NCBI RefSeq assembly: GCF_000312665.1
Contig: NZ_HF536772.1
Span: 153,006-217,005, forward strand
Source: Rhizobium mesoamericanum STM3625
Lineage (GTDB): Bacteria; Pseudomonadota; Alphaproteobacteria; Rhizobiales; Rhizobiaceae
Direction: 5' to 3'
DNA length: 64,000 nucleotides
The notes below the pieces were generated by a model that ran no database searches, was not told where the DNA came from, and saw nothing but the letters and a program-made list of their open reading frames with translations. Positions 1 through 6,858 of this stretch are shown one piece after another (position 1 is the stretch's first letter; every line of letters begins with the position of its first letter). Both the position numbers and the translations under genes were made by a program.

Positions 1-65
1 ATCGATTCCTCGGACGAGGCGGGTCCGAGGGTGGCGAGGATTTTAACTTTGCGGTTGCGCTTCAT
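1..65 (-). CDS. pyk: Pyruvate kinase, N-terminal fragment (cut by window edge)
   Basis: The reverse strand reads from an ATG at 65 as MKRNRKVKILATLGPASSEE, the typical start of pyruvate kinase, which converts phosphoenolpyruvate and ADP to pyruvate and ATP in glycolysis. Only about 21 codons lie in the window. The start codon overlaps the stop of the upstream DUF1036 gene as TGATG, so the two are probably translated in sequence from one mRNA. The segment TLGPAS belongs to the first strand of the TIM barrel. The identification rests on this short stretch plus gene order known from rhizobia. Confidence 0.85.
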   Translation of the reverse strand, partial: MKRNRKVKILATLGPASSEES

Positions 66-550
66 CAATTCGGGCTTTCTTGCGTGCCGGGGGCATCGGA
101 AAGTTGAACCATCCAGCTGCCCTGGCGGCCCGTATCATATTCCTTGAACCCCATCTTCTGATAGCCACGGGCGTAGCAATCATTGACACCCGTGATCTTG
201 AACTCGTTTTCCGCCACGCACATTTGCACGTCACCCGTCCATCGGCCTCCCCGGGCAGCGTCTTCGGCGTAGAGATAGTAATATCGGGACTGCAACTCCC
301 CTTCGATGAGCGTCGCGCAGGTCGTCGCCGGCACCTGCCACCAACCTTCTGTCATCCAGCCATCCTTGGCTCGATACCCGATCGCCACGCCCACCAGATT
401 CTGCGTGCCGTTGCACACCCGGAAATCCGCGCGAGCCACATCGGCAATGAAGAACGGCGAGAACGCCACGAGGACGAAAAGAGCAAAACGGGCAAGCGGC
501 CCGGAACGCGTAAGGAAACTTGGCGCGGTCTGGATCAACACGACTTCCAA
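65..550 (-). CDS. DUF1036 family exported protein
   Basis: A 161-residue protein with a hydrophobic N-terminal segment (about residues 20-38) and a likely signal peptidase site after ARA near residue 41. The mature part (FRVCNGT..., EGWW, CATLIEGEL, RYYYLYAED, NEFKITG) matches the DUF1036 family, small periplasmic proteins of unknown function found mainly in alphaproteobacteria, usually beside pyruvate kinase. The start is TTG at 550, chosen because a GGGAG ribosome binding site sits five bases upstream. The gene overlaps the pyk start by TGATG. Several conserved cysteines suggest a disulfide-bonded periplasmic fold. Function is unknown. Confidence 0.85.
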   Translation of the reverse strand: MEVVLIQTAPSFLTRSGPLARFALFVLVAFSPFFIADVARADFRVCNGTQNLVGVAIGYRAKDGWMTEGWWQVPATTCATLIEGELQSRYYYLYAEDAARGGRWTGDVQMCVAENEFKITGVNDCYARGYQKMGFKEYDTGRQGSWMVQLSDAPGTQESPN

Positions 551-747
551 TTGGCTCCCGGTTATTCGTTGTTTGTGCTTTCTTGCGCTGCCTCCCGGCG
601 AATGTCAACGCAATGCTAATCGATTATATTCTTGATAGCGGCCGTACTCGGACCGCGCCGCAGCCTTTGCTTGCCGAGCGCGCTTGAACCCGTCGATGGC
701 CCGTGCGATCAAAGAGGGCCCCGTAAACTGCGATCGACATTTCCTCC

Positions 748-1539
748 ATGAGCACCTTCAAATCATTCGAACTACTAGCCGGCAATCATGACAGAGGCAT
801 GGTGCTGCTCGGCGATCACGCAATGAACCGACTGCCGGAGGGCTATGGGCGACTGGGCTTGCCAGATAGTGCCTTTGAGCGTCACATCGCCTATGACATC
901 GGCATCGAGGGACTGGTGAGAAACTTGTCGGCGAAACTCGGTGTGCCGGCCGTGCTCGGCGGCTTTTCGCGCCTGCTGATTGATCCCAATCGTGGCGAGG
1001 ACGACCCAACACTGATCATGAAGATATCAGACGGCGCGATCGTTCCGGGCAATCATCCGATCACCGCTGAAGAGTGGAATTACCGTATCGAAACCTTTCA
1101 CCGGCCCTATCATAAGGCCGTCAGCGAAACGATCGACAAGGTAGCGAACAAGACCGGTAGCGCGCCGCTCGTCCTGTCGCTTCATTCTTATACCCCGATC
1201 TGGAAGCACTTCCCTCGCCCTTGGCACGCCGCAGTTCTATGGGATACCGACCAGCGCGCCGTCACGCCCCTGATTGATATGTTGCGCAGGGACCCCGATC
1301 TCGTGGTGGGTGATAATGAGCCTTATGACGGCGCACTGAAGGGCGATACAATGTATCGGCATTGCATGCTGACCGGCATTCCGCACGCTCTGCTTGAGGT
1401 GCGCCAGGATCTGATCGGCGACGAGTCGGGCATTGCCGCTTGGGCAGAGCGTCTCGCCCCGATTTTCGAGACCATGAACGCCGATCCGGCGCTGCACGAG
1501 TATGATGTGCATGTGTCGCGCACCGGTCCGTACGAATAG
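748..1539 (+). CDS. N-formylglutamate amidohydrolase family protein
   Basis: A 263-residue cytoplasmic protein of the N-formylglutamate amidohydrolase family (PF05013, a zinc-dependent fold). Seen motifs are GDHAMNRLP near residues 25-33, a GGFSRLLIDPNR block near 72-83, SLHSYTP in the middle and DNEPYDG toward the C-terminus; the His/Asp/Glu residues in these are likely metal ligands. Members hydrolyse N-formylglutamate in histidine breakdown, but this branch is usually uncharacterised and not next to hut genes. It is nine bases upstream of the DUF1244 gene and probably co-transcribed with it. A second, distinct family member lies at 55624-56505. Confidence 0.88.
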   Translation: MSTFKSFELLAGNHDRGMVLLGDHAMNRLPEGYGRLGLPDSAFERHIAYDIGIEGLVRNLSAKLGVPAVLGGFSRLLIDPNRGEDDPTLIMKISDGAIVPGNHPITAEEWNYRIETFHRPYHKAVSETIDKVANKTGSAPLVLSLHSYTPIWKHFPRPWHAAVLWDTDQRAVTPLIDMLRRDPDLVVGDNEPYDGALKGDTMYRHCMLTGIPHALLEVRQDLIGDESGIAAWAERLAPIFETMNADPALHEYDVHVSRTGPYE

Positions 1540-1548
1540 GAGACCGAG

Positions 1549-1857
1549 ATGGCCCCCGCCCTGACAAAACAACAACAGACCGAGTTCGAGGCTGCGGCTT
1601 TTCGCCGCCTCGTGGAGCATCTGCGCGAACGTAGCGACGTCCAGAACATCGACCTGATGAATCTCGCGGGCTTCTGCCGCAACTGCCTCTCCAACTGGTA
1701 CCGCGAGGCCGCCGAGGCCGACGGAGTTCCGCTCTCAAAGGACGAATCGCGCGAAATCGTCTACGGCATGCCGTATGACGATTGGAAGAACCTCCACCAG
1801 AACAACGCCTCGGCGGAACAAAAAGCGGCGTTTGAACTGAACAAGCCGCACAAATAA
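1549..1857 (+). CDS. DUF1244 family protein
   Basis: A 102-residue soluble protein with the full DUF1244 signature: a [11 protein letters not shown] helix, a conserved [12 protein letters not shown] block near residues 42-53, then [13 protein letters not shown]. The two cysteines of CRNC could bind metal, but no biochemical role is established. The start ATG follows an AGGAG site that overlaps the stop of the preceding amidohydrolase, which indicates coupled translation. Length is normal for the family, and this pair is conserved in Rhizobiales. Function unknown. Confidence 0.85.
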   Translation: MAPALTKQQQTEFEAAAFRRLVEHLRERSDVQNIDLMNLAGFCRNCLSNWYREAAEADGVPLSKDESREIVYGMPYDDWKNLHQNNASAEQKAAFELNKPHK

Positions 1858-1948
1858 TTCCCGTGCCTCTCGAATCGGCTTGACCCCGAGCACGCTTCGC
1901 GGCAGTCAACGCCATCCGAATTTTCCCACCCCCAATCAGGAGAACACG

Positions 1949-2212
1949 ATGTCTGATGCTCATGGCGTCGCCCGCGATCAGCTTCGCGCCTTTGTGGAGC
2001 GCATTGAACGCCTGGAAGAAGAAAAGAAGACCATTGCCGACGACATCAAGGACGTCTATGGCGAAGCCAAGGGCATGGGCTTCGATACCAAGATCCTCAA
2101 GAAGGTCGTTGCGCTGCGCAAGAAGGACGAGCAGGAGCGCATGGAAGAGGACGCAATTCTCGACACCTATCTGCATGCGCTCGGCATGATCGAGGCGCCG
2201 CCGGAAGGCTGA
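1949..2212 (+). CDS. gapR: GapR-type nucleoid protein (DUF2312)
   Basis: An 87-residue, highly charged, helical protein ([36 protein letters not shown]) matching DUF2312. In Caulobacter the family member GapR is a nucleoid-associated protein that clamps overtwisted DNA ahead of replication and transcription and helps topoisomerases. The N-terminal half forms a coiled coil; the C-terminal basic part contacts DNA. The start at 1949 is chosen over an upstream in-frame codon because AGGAG lies eight bases before it and homologs begin with MSD. An intrinsic terminator follows immediately. Transfer of function from Caulobacter is inference. Confidence 0.9.
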   Translation: MSDAHGVARDQLRAFVERIERLEEEKKTIADDIKDVYGEAKGMGFDTKILKKVVALRKKDEQERMEEDAILDTYLHALGMIEAPPEG

Positions 2213-2233
2213 TTGTGACATGTCCTACCGTCT

Positions 2234-2262
2234 AAGCCGCCGACATTCTCGGCGGCTTTTTT
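2234..2262 (+). terminator. Intrinsic terminator after gapR
   Basis: Perfect stem GCCGCCGA / TCGGCGGC (2236-2243 and 2249-2256) with a five-base loop and a run of six T (2257-2262). It closes the amidohydrolase-DUF1244-gapR group. Confidence 0.9.
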
Positions 2263-2284
2263 GTGCTAGCGGGCCTGGCAGATC

Positions 2285-3043
2285 TTATCTGCCTGCTTCC
2301 TTTGCGGCCTTCTCGATCACGTCGGCAACCTTTTTCGGCTGCGAGGCGAAGACGGCATGGCTGGACCTGATCTCGGTGGCCACACTTCCGGCACGCTTAG
2401 CCATGGTCCGCTCCAGATCGGGGTTGATGGAGCGATCCTCGGTCGCCACGATGGACCAACTCTTTTTCGTCCGCCAGGCTGGATCACCGACTTTCGTGCC
2501 AAAGACCTCCTTGGCTGCAAAGACTTGTGACTGCGCCACGAAGGCCGCTTCGGCCTTTGGCAGGTCGGCGGCAAAATCGGCATGAAAGACGCTTGGGTCA
2601 AGATAGAGATACTTGCCGTCCTTGGTTTGCTTGATTCCTGTTCCAGCCGGTGGCTTTGAGCCCGCAAGAGTGGCCACGTCTTCGCCCTTGTCGGGCTGGA
2701 AGGCCGCCACATAGACAAGTCCCTCGACATGCGGGTTGCGGCCTGCTTCCGTAATGACCATGCCGCCATAGCTATGTCCGACCAGCAAAGTCGGTCCATC
2801 CTGCAGGTCAAGCACGCGGTTCGTTGCGGCGACGTCATCGGCGAGCGAGGTCAGAGGTTCCTGGACGACCGTAACGTGAAAGCCGCGCCGCTCCAGGATT
2901 TCGGTCGCCTTGCGCCAGCCGGACCCATCGGCGAAGGCGCCGTGAACGATGACGATGTTCTTGATTTCCGCGGCCTGAGCCGCAAAGGCGATGGCGCTCG
3001 TGATCAGCGCAACTGCGAAGGTGGAAACGATACGGCAGTTCAT
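2285..3043 (-). CDS. Exported alpha/beta-fold hydrolase
   Basis: A 252-residue alpha/beta hydrolase with a signal peptide (residues 1-24, likely cut after AQA). The oxyanion HG pair is at 34-35, the nucleophile elbow GHSYGG at 89-94 with Ser91, an acid near Asp203 and a histidine in SSHAVF near residue 229, so the catalytic triad looks complete. It resembles the small esterase/salicylate-esterase-like group of periplasmic hydrolases; the substrate cannot be read from sequence. It lies alone between the gapR terminator and the divergently transcribed nas regulators, and faces the gapR operon. Confidence 0.85.
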   Translation of the reverse strand: MNCRIVSTFAVALITSAIAFAAQAAEIKNIVIVHGAFADGSGWRKATEILERRGFHVTVVQEPLTSLADDVAATNRVLDLQDGPTLLVGHSYGGMVITEAGRNPHVEGLVYVAAFQPDKGEDVATLAGSKPPAGTGIKQTKDGKYLYLDPSVFHADFAADLPKAEAAFVAQSQVFAAKEVFGTKVGDPAWRTKKSWSIVATEDRSINPDLERTMAKRAGSVATEIRSSHAVFASQPKKVADVIEKAAKEAGR

Positions 3044-3433
3044 GCGGTCACTCCTTTTTATTTATGGCATCCGTGCCTGAAAAAAAAATGGGAGGCGCGG
3101 CTGAGGTTGAAAGGCGGACATCTGGTCTGCGCGACGTATCGCTGATATGTCGGGCTCCGTCATGAAATGTAACGCAGTGTAGGACATCTCCATCCACTGC
3201 AGGTTTGGGTGGGAACATTCGTCCGCCCCTTTCACAAAATGCCCACAGAGTAGGCATCAATATAAATTGCTTGATTTTGAGGCGAGATTCGCGCATTCAA
3301 TGGCGCCATGGGGCTTCGACCTCGCCTCAGATCATCGGGCAGCACCAATCACGGCATGGCACCTTTCGTGACACCAATGCACGCGCTTTCTCGTTTGTCG
3401 CGCATGCCCGACGTCAGCAGCCGGCGGTAGTCT
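3044..3433. other. Divergent intergenic region, hydrolase / nasT
   Basis: About 390 bases without a supported gene. It must hold promoters for the leftward hydrolase and the rightward nasT. An A-run lies at about 3080-3090. A TGGCAC stretch near 3355-3360 resembles a -24 element, but the matching -12 GC is absent. No convincing hairpin or operator was found. Confidence 0.4.
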
Positions 3434-4051
3434 GTGACCAACTCTACTTCCAAGCCCGGCGACCTCAACGTCCTCGTCATCGACGAGAACAGTATCCGCG
3501 CATCTATCATCGAGATTGGCCTGCGTGAGGCGGGCTACGACAATGTCACGATCATCGACGACATGAACGGCCTCGCTAGGCGCATCATGGAAATCAACCC
3601 CGACGTCATCGTCATCGACATCGAGAACCCGAACCGTGATATGCTGGAAAGCATCTTTCAGATTTCCCGCGCGGTGAAACGCCCGATTGCAATGTTCGTC
3701 GACAAGTCGGACGAAGCGTCGATCGAGGCAGCCGTCGAGGCTGGCGTTTCGGCCTATATCGTCGACGGCCTGAAGCAGGAGCGCGTACGTCCCATCCTCA
3801 AGATGGCGATCAGCCGTTTCAACGCCTTCTCGCGTCTGAACCGCGAGTTGGAGGAGACACGCGGAGAACTCGAAAACCGCAAGCTGCTCGACCGCGCCAA
3901 AGGATTGCTGATGCGATCCCGCGGGCTGACCGAAGATGAAGCCTATGTGCTCATGCGGCGAACGGCGATGAACCAGAACAGGAAGATCGTCGAGATCGCC
4001 CAAAGCCTGATTACAGCTGCCAGCCTTCTGGACCCGGGAACCGACGCATGA
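3434..4051 (+). CDS. nasT: NasT, ANTAR-domain nitrate-responsive antiterminator
   Basis: A 205-residue regulator with an N-terminal receiver domain (about 11-125; acceptor-position Asp62 in VIDIEN) and a C-terminal ANTAR RNA-binding domain (about 145-200; LLDRAKGLLMRSRGLTEDEA). In Azotobacter, Paracoccus and Bradyrhizobium, NasT is held by NasS when nitrate is absent; when nitrate binds NasS, NasT is released and binds leader RNA to prevent termination upstream of nitrate assimilation genes. The start is GTG; no stronger alternative is evident. It overlaps nasS by ATGA, the classic pairing, and its likely target RNA lies at 5411-5530. Confidence 0.93.
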   Translation: MTNSTSKPGDLNVLVIDENSIRASIIEIGLREAGYDNVTIIDDMNGLARRIMEINPDVIVIDIENPNRDMLESIFQISRAVKRPIAMFVDKSDEASIEAAVEAGVSAYIVDGLKQERVRPILKMAISRFNAFSRLNRELEETRGELENRKLLDRAKGLLMRSRGLTEDEAYVLMRRTAMNQNRKIVEIAQSLITAASLLDPGTDA

Positions 4052-5262
4052 CGAGCACACATCAGATCATCGCCGGCTTCCTGCCGCTTCTCGACAGCGC
4101 GCTTCTGGTCGCCGCCAAGGAAAAAGGCTTTGCGGCAGAACAGGAAATCGAGCTGACGCTCGTGCGTGAACGCTCCTGGGCAACGATTCGCGACCGGCTT
4201 GCAGTCAGCCATTTCGACGTGGCGCATATTCTCGCGCCCATGCCGATCGCCTGCAATCTCGGGCTCACCGCACCGGCACCGCGCATGATCGTACCAATGG
4301 CTCTTGGGCTTGGCGGCAATGCGGTCACTGTCTCCGCCGACCTCTGGAGCGAGATGGCCGAATGCGGCGCCGCGCCCGATCTGGACGCCCGCTCCAGCGG
4401 CCTTGCCCTACGGCAGGTCATCCACCGCCACAAAGGTGAACGGCTTCGCTTCGGTGTCGTCCATCCCTATTCAGGTCACAACTACGAACTGCGCTACTGG
4501 CTGTCCGCCAGCGGTATTGATCCAGATGAAGATGTGGAGATCGGCATCCTGCCTCCGCCCGATATGGCTGACGCGTTGACATCAGGCATTATCGACGGTT
4601 ACTGCGCCGGCGAGCCGTGGAACACGCTGGGCGTGCTCCATAACCGCGCCCATCTCGCGACGGTGAAGGCAGCCATCTGGAAGTCGAGCCCGGAAAAGGT
4701 GCTCGGTGTCAACAGCCGTTGGGCCGATGGACACCCGGAGGCCTTGGCAGCCCTGCTGCAGGGACTGTACACGGCCTCCCTCTGGTGCGCGGACACCCGC
4801 AATCACGAAGAACTTGCCGATCTGCTCTCGAAGCCCGCCTATGTCGATCGGCCTCCAGAAAGTCTGCTGCCCGCGTTGACCGGCGTGCTCGGTATCGGGG
4901 GGAGCGAGACGATGAGCATCAAGGACTTTTTCGTCCCCAACGCCAAGGCTGCGACATTTCCGTGGAAGAGCCACGCCCTGTGGTTCTATACACAGATGGT
5001 TCGCTGGGGACACATCGGGCACACGGCAGAGCGCCAACAGATCGCCAACGACACCTACAGGCCCGATATCTATCGAGGGGCGCTTAGGGCATTGGGTGTC
5101 GCTATGCCGGCCGCGAGTTCCAAAGTGGAAGGTGCGCTCCACTCCGAGACTCCCGTCGGCTCCAGCGGCGCACTGACGCTCGGACCGGACGGATTTTTCG
5201 ACGGCGGTCTGTTCGATCCCGATGATATCGACAGCTACATCGCGAGCCAGGCTCATCCCTAG
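4048..5262 (+). CDS. nasS: NasS, nitrate sensor (NrtA/CmpA-like)
   Basis: A 404-residue protein of the NrtA/CmpA nitrate/bicarbonate-binding family (HFDVAHILAPMP, GYCAGEPWNT, VNSRWADGHPEAL are typical). It has no signal peptide or lipobox, unlike the periplasmic transporter subunit NrtA, which fits the cytoplasmic sensor NasS. NasS binds nitrate or nitrite and controls NasT by direct complex formation. The start ATG overlaps the nasT stop by four bases. No ABC permease or ATPase genes are nearby, which further argues against a transport role. Confidence 0.92.
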   Translation: MTSTHQIIAGFLPLLDSALLVAAKEKGFAAEQEIELTLVRERSWATIRDRLAVSHFDVAHILAPMPIACNLGLTAPAPRMIVPMALGLGGNAVTVSADLWSEMAECGAAPDLDARSSGLALRQVIHRHKGERLRFGVVHPYSGHNYELRYWLSASGIDPDEDVEIGILPPPDMADALTSGIIDGYCAGEPWNTLGVLHNRAHLATVKAAIWKSSPEKVLGVNSRWADGHPEALAALLQGLYTASLWCADTRNHEELADLLSKPAYVDRPPESLLPALTGVLGIGGSETMSIKDFFVPNAKAATFPWKSHALWFYTQMVRWGHIGHTAERQQIANDTYRPDIYRGALRALGVAMPAASSKVEGALHSETPVGSSGALTLGPDGFFDGGLFDPDDIDSYIASQAHP

Positions 5263-5285
5263 TGCGCGCCAAATTTATGCGCATT

Positions 5286-5300
5286 GCACAATTTTAGAGC
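5286..5300 (+). promoter_or_regulatory. Candidate NtrC-binding site
   Basis: GCACAATTTTAGAGC resembles the NtrC consensus GCACYAWWWTRGTGC, with mismatches only at two positions. Its centre lies about 120 bases before the predicted sigma-54 start site, the usual distance for an NtrC enhancer. Visual match only. Confidence 0.5.
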
Positions 5301-5385
5301 GATTGCCGCACGTGGGATTGACGCAAAAAATGTTCATTTGATTTCAAGCGATATATACTACCAATAAAAACAACGACTTAATAAA

Positions 5386-5402
5386 CTGGCACGGCCTTTG
5401 CT
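5386..5402 (+). promoter_or_regulatory. Sigma-54 promoter of the narK-nirBD-nasA operon
   Basis: CTGGCACGGCCTTTGCT matches the sigma-54 consensus YTGGCACG-N4-TTGCW at every defined position, with the -24 GG at 5388-5389 and the -12 GC at 5400-5401. Transcription should begin near 5413, just before the leader hairpins, making the operon dependent on an activator such as NtrC. Confidence 0.88.
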
Positions 5403-5410
5403 TCAGTAAA

Positions 5411-5456
5411 TGCAGGCCAACAGGCCCAGAATTCGGCGTCCAACGACGGGCGCCCA
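5411..5456 (+). promoter_or_regulatory. ANTAR-type RNA hairpins, NasT target in narK leader
   Basis: Two consecutive hairpins at the start of the predicted transcript. The second is strong: GGCGTCC (5435-5441) pairs with GGGCGCC (5448-5454) around the hexaloop AACGAC, which has the A1 and G4 required in ANTAR substrates. The first, GGCC-AACA-GGCC (5415-5426), is shorter and less canonical. They stand directly before an intrinsic terminator, the arrangement known for ANTAR antitermination. Confidence 0.78.
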
Positions 5457-5460
5457 CAGC

Positions 5461-5530
5461 AAAGCCGCTGATCAGGATATCTCGCGCACCTCCCGTGCAC
5501 GCGCGCCCTGACCAGCGGCTTTTTGTTTTT
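5461..5530 (+). terminator. Leader terminator controlled by NasT (inferred)
   Basis: AAAGCCGCTG (5461-5470) pairs perfectly with CAGCGGCTTT (5513-5522); inside it TCAGG pairs with CCTGA and GCAC with GTGC. The T-rich tail runs to 5530. It lies between the sigma-54 promoter and narK, so it would stop transcription unless NasT intervenes. Confidence 0.88.
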
Positions 5531-5578
5531 AACCCATAGCGATGGATCGGCACGACTATGTCGGGCCTCGGAGAAGCC

Positions 5579-6841
5579 ATGTCTGTCATCAGGAACACGC
5601 AGTCCATATCAGCCGGCGAACCGGCCAAAGCATTGTGGATGTCCACGATTGCCTTCACCCTCTGTTTCGCCGTCTGGACGATCTTCGCGATCATCGGCAT
5701 CCGCATCAAACAGGAGCTTAGCCTGAACGAGGCCCAGTTCGGATTGCTGGTCGGCACACCAGTGCTGACCGGTTCGCTGGTGCGCATCCTTCTCGGCATC
5801 TGGACCAGCCGTTTTGGCGGCCGTCTCGTCTATACGATCACCATGCTTGCCGCCGCCGTGGCCACTTTCTTGCTCTCCTATGCCCACACCTATACGCAGA
5901 TGCTAATCGCTGGCCTCGGCGTTGGGCTTGCCGGCGGCTCGTTTGCGGTCGGCGTCGCCTATGTCTCGCCCTTTTTTCCCGCTGAGAAGCAGGGAACGGC
6001 GCTTGGCATCTTCGGCGCCGGCAATGTCGGCGCCGCGGTAACCAAATTCGCAGCACCCTTTGTCCTGATCGCCTGGGGCTGGCAGGCTGTTGCCCAGATC
6101 TGGGCCGTCGGCCTGGCGCTGATGGCAATTGTCTTCTGGTTCACGACGACTGATGATCCGGCCTTCTGCCTTCGCCGCGAAGGCAAGCTCGCCTCCAAGA
6201 GCCTGGCGCAGGAATTCGTACCCCTGAAGAACGTCCAGGTCTGGCGCTTCTCCCTCTATTACTTCTTTGCCTTCGGCGGTTTCGTTGCCCTGTCGCTGTG
6301 GCTGCCCCGCTATCTGGTCGGTGTCTACGGCTTCAATCTCGAAGTCGCCGGCATGGTCGCTGCCGCCTATTCCATCCCCGGCAGCATCTTCCGTGCCTTC
6401 GGTGGTGTCGTTTCCGACAAGAAGGGCGCCCGCAGCGTGATGTATGTCATGTTCGCGGTAGCGGCCGCCGCGACGCTTATCCTGTCGCTCCCGGCTGCGG
6501 GGTCCGGCGCCGCAATTGGCATCACGCCTGGCATCTTCATCGTCGTTATCTTTGCCCTCGGCTTCGTCATGAGCCTCGGCAAGGCGGCGGTCTACAAGCA
6601 CATCCCCGCCTACTATCCCGAAAGTGTGGGGGCGGTCGGTGGCATCGTCGGCATGATGGGCGGCCTTGGCGGCTTCATCCTGCCGATCGCCTTTGGCCTG
6701 CTCAAGGACGTGACCGGCCTCTGGTCGAGCTGCTTCATGCTGCTCTTTGCGATCGTCGTCATCTCGCTCATCTGGATGCACCTTTCGGTCAAGCAGCTCG
6801 ACCGCCAGGGCCTCTCTGCGCAAGCCGTCGCTGCCACCTGA
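5579..6841 (+). CDS. narK: Nitrate/nitrite MFS transporter, NarK type
   Basis: About 420 residues with 12 predicted membrane segments, of the NarK/NrtP branch of the major facilitator superfamily. The two nitrate signature regions are visible, one around GIFGAGNVGAAVTKF and one around GKAAVYKHIPAYYPE plus GGIVGMMGGLGG. It imports nitrate for assimilation (and may move nitrite) across the inner membrane. The start at 5579 is preferred because GGAG lies seven bases upstream; an in-frame ATG at 5558 lacks a good site. It is the first gene after the attenuated leader, and nirB follows 17 bases downstream. Confidence 0.93.
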   Translation: MSVIRNTQSISAGEPAKALWMSTIAFTLCFAVWTIFAIIGIRIKQELSLNEAQFGLLVGTPVLTGSLVRILLGIWTSRFGGRLVYTITMLAAAVATFLLSYAHTYTQMLIAGLGVGLAGGSFAVGVAYVSPFFPAEKQGTALGIFGAGNVGAAVTKFAAPFVLIAWGWQAVAQIWAVGLALMAIVFWFTTTDDPAFCLRREGKLASKSLAQEFVPLKNVQVWRFSLYYFFAFGGFVALSLWLPRYLVGVYGFNLEVAGMVAAAYSIPGSIFRAFGGVVSDKKGARSVMYVMFAVAAAATLILSLPAAGSGAAIGITPGIFIVVIFALGFVMSLGKAAVYKHIPAYYPESVGAVGGIVGMMGGLGGFILPIAFGLLKDVTGLWSSCFMLLFAIVVISLIWMHLSVKQLDRQGLSAQAVAAT

Positions 6842-6858
6842 TCTGAGGACTTGAAACT

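Noticed and set aside
80..619. 179-residue plus-strand frame over the DUF1036 gene
   Set aside because: It is the antisense shadow of a gene with signal peptide and family match; no ribosome binding site or homology.
3048..3296. 82-residue reverse frame upstream of the alpha/beta hydrolase
   Set aside because: No ribosome binding site, no recognisable content, and it lies in a promoter-bearing gap.
3350..3370. TGGCAC near nasT as a second sigma-54 promoter
   Set aside because: The -12 GC is missing at the required distance (GA is found), so the match fails at a key position.
4048..5262. NrtA-type periplasmic binding subunit of a nitrate ABC transporter
   Set aside because: No signal peptide or lipobox, no permease or ATPase genes adjacent, and ATGA overlap with nasT; NasS fits better.
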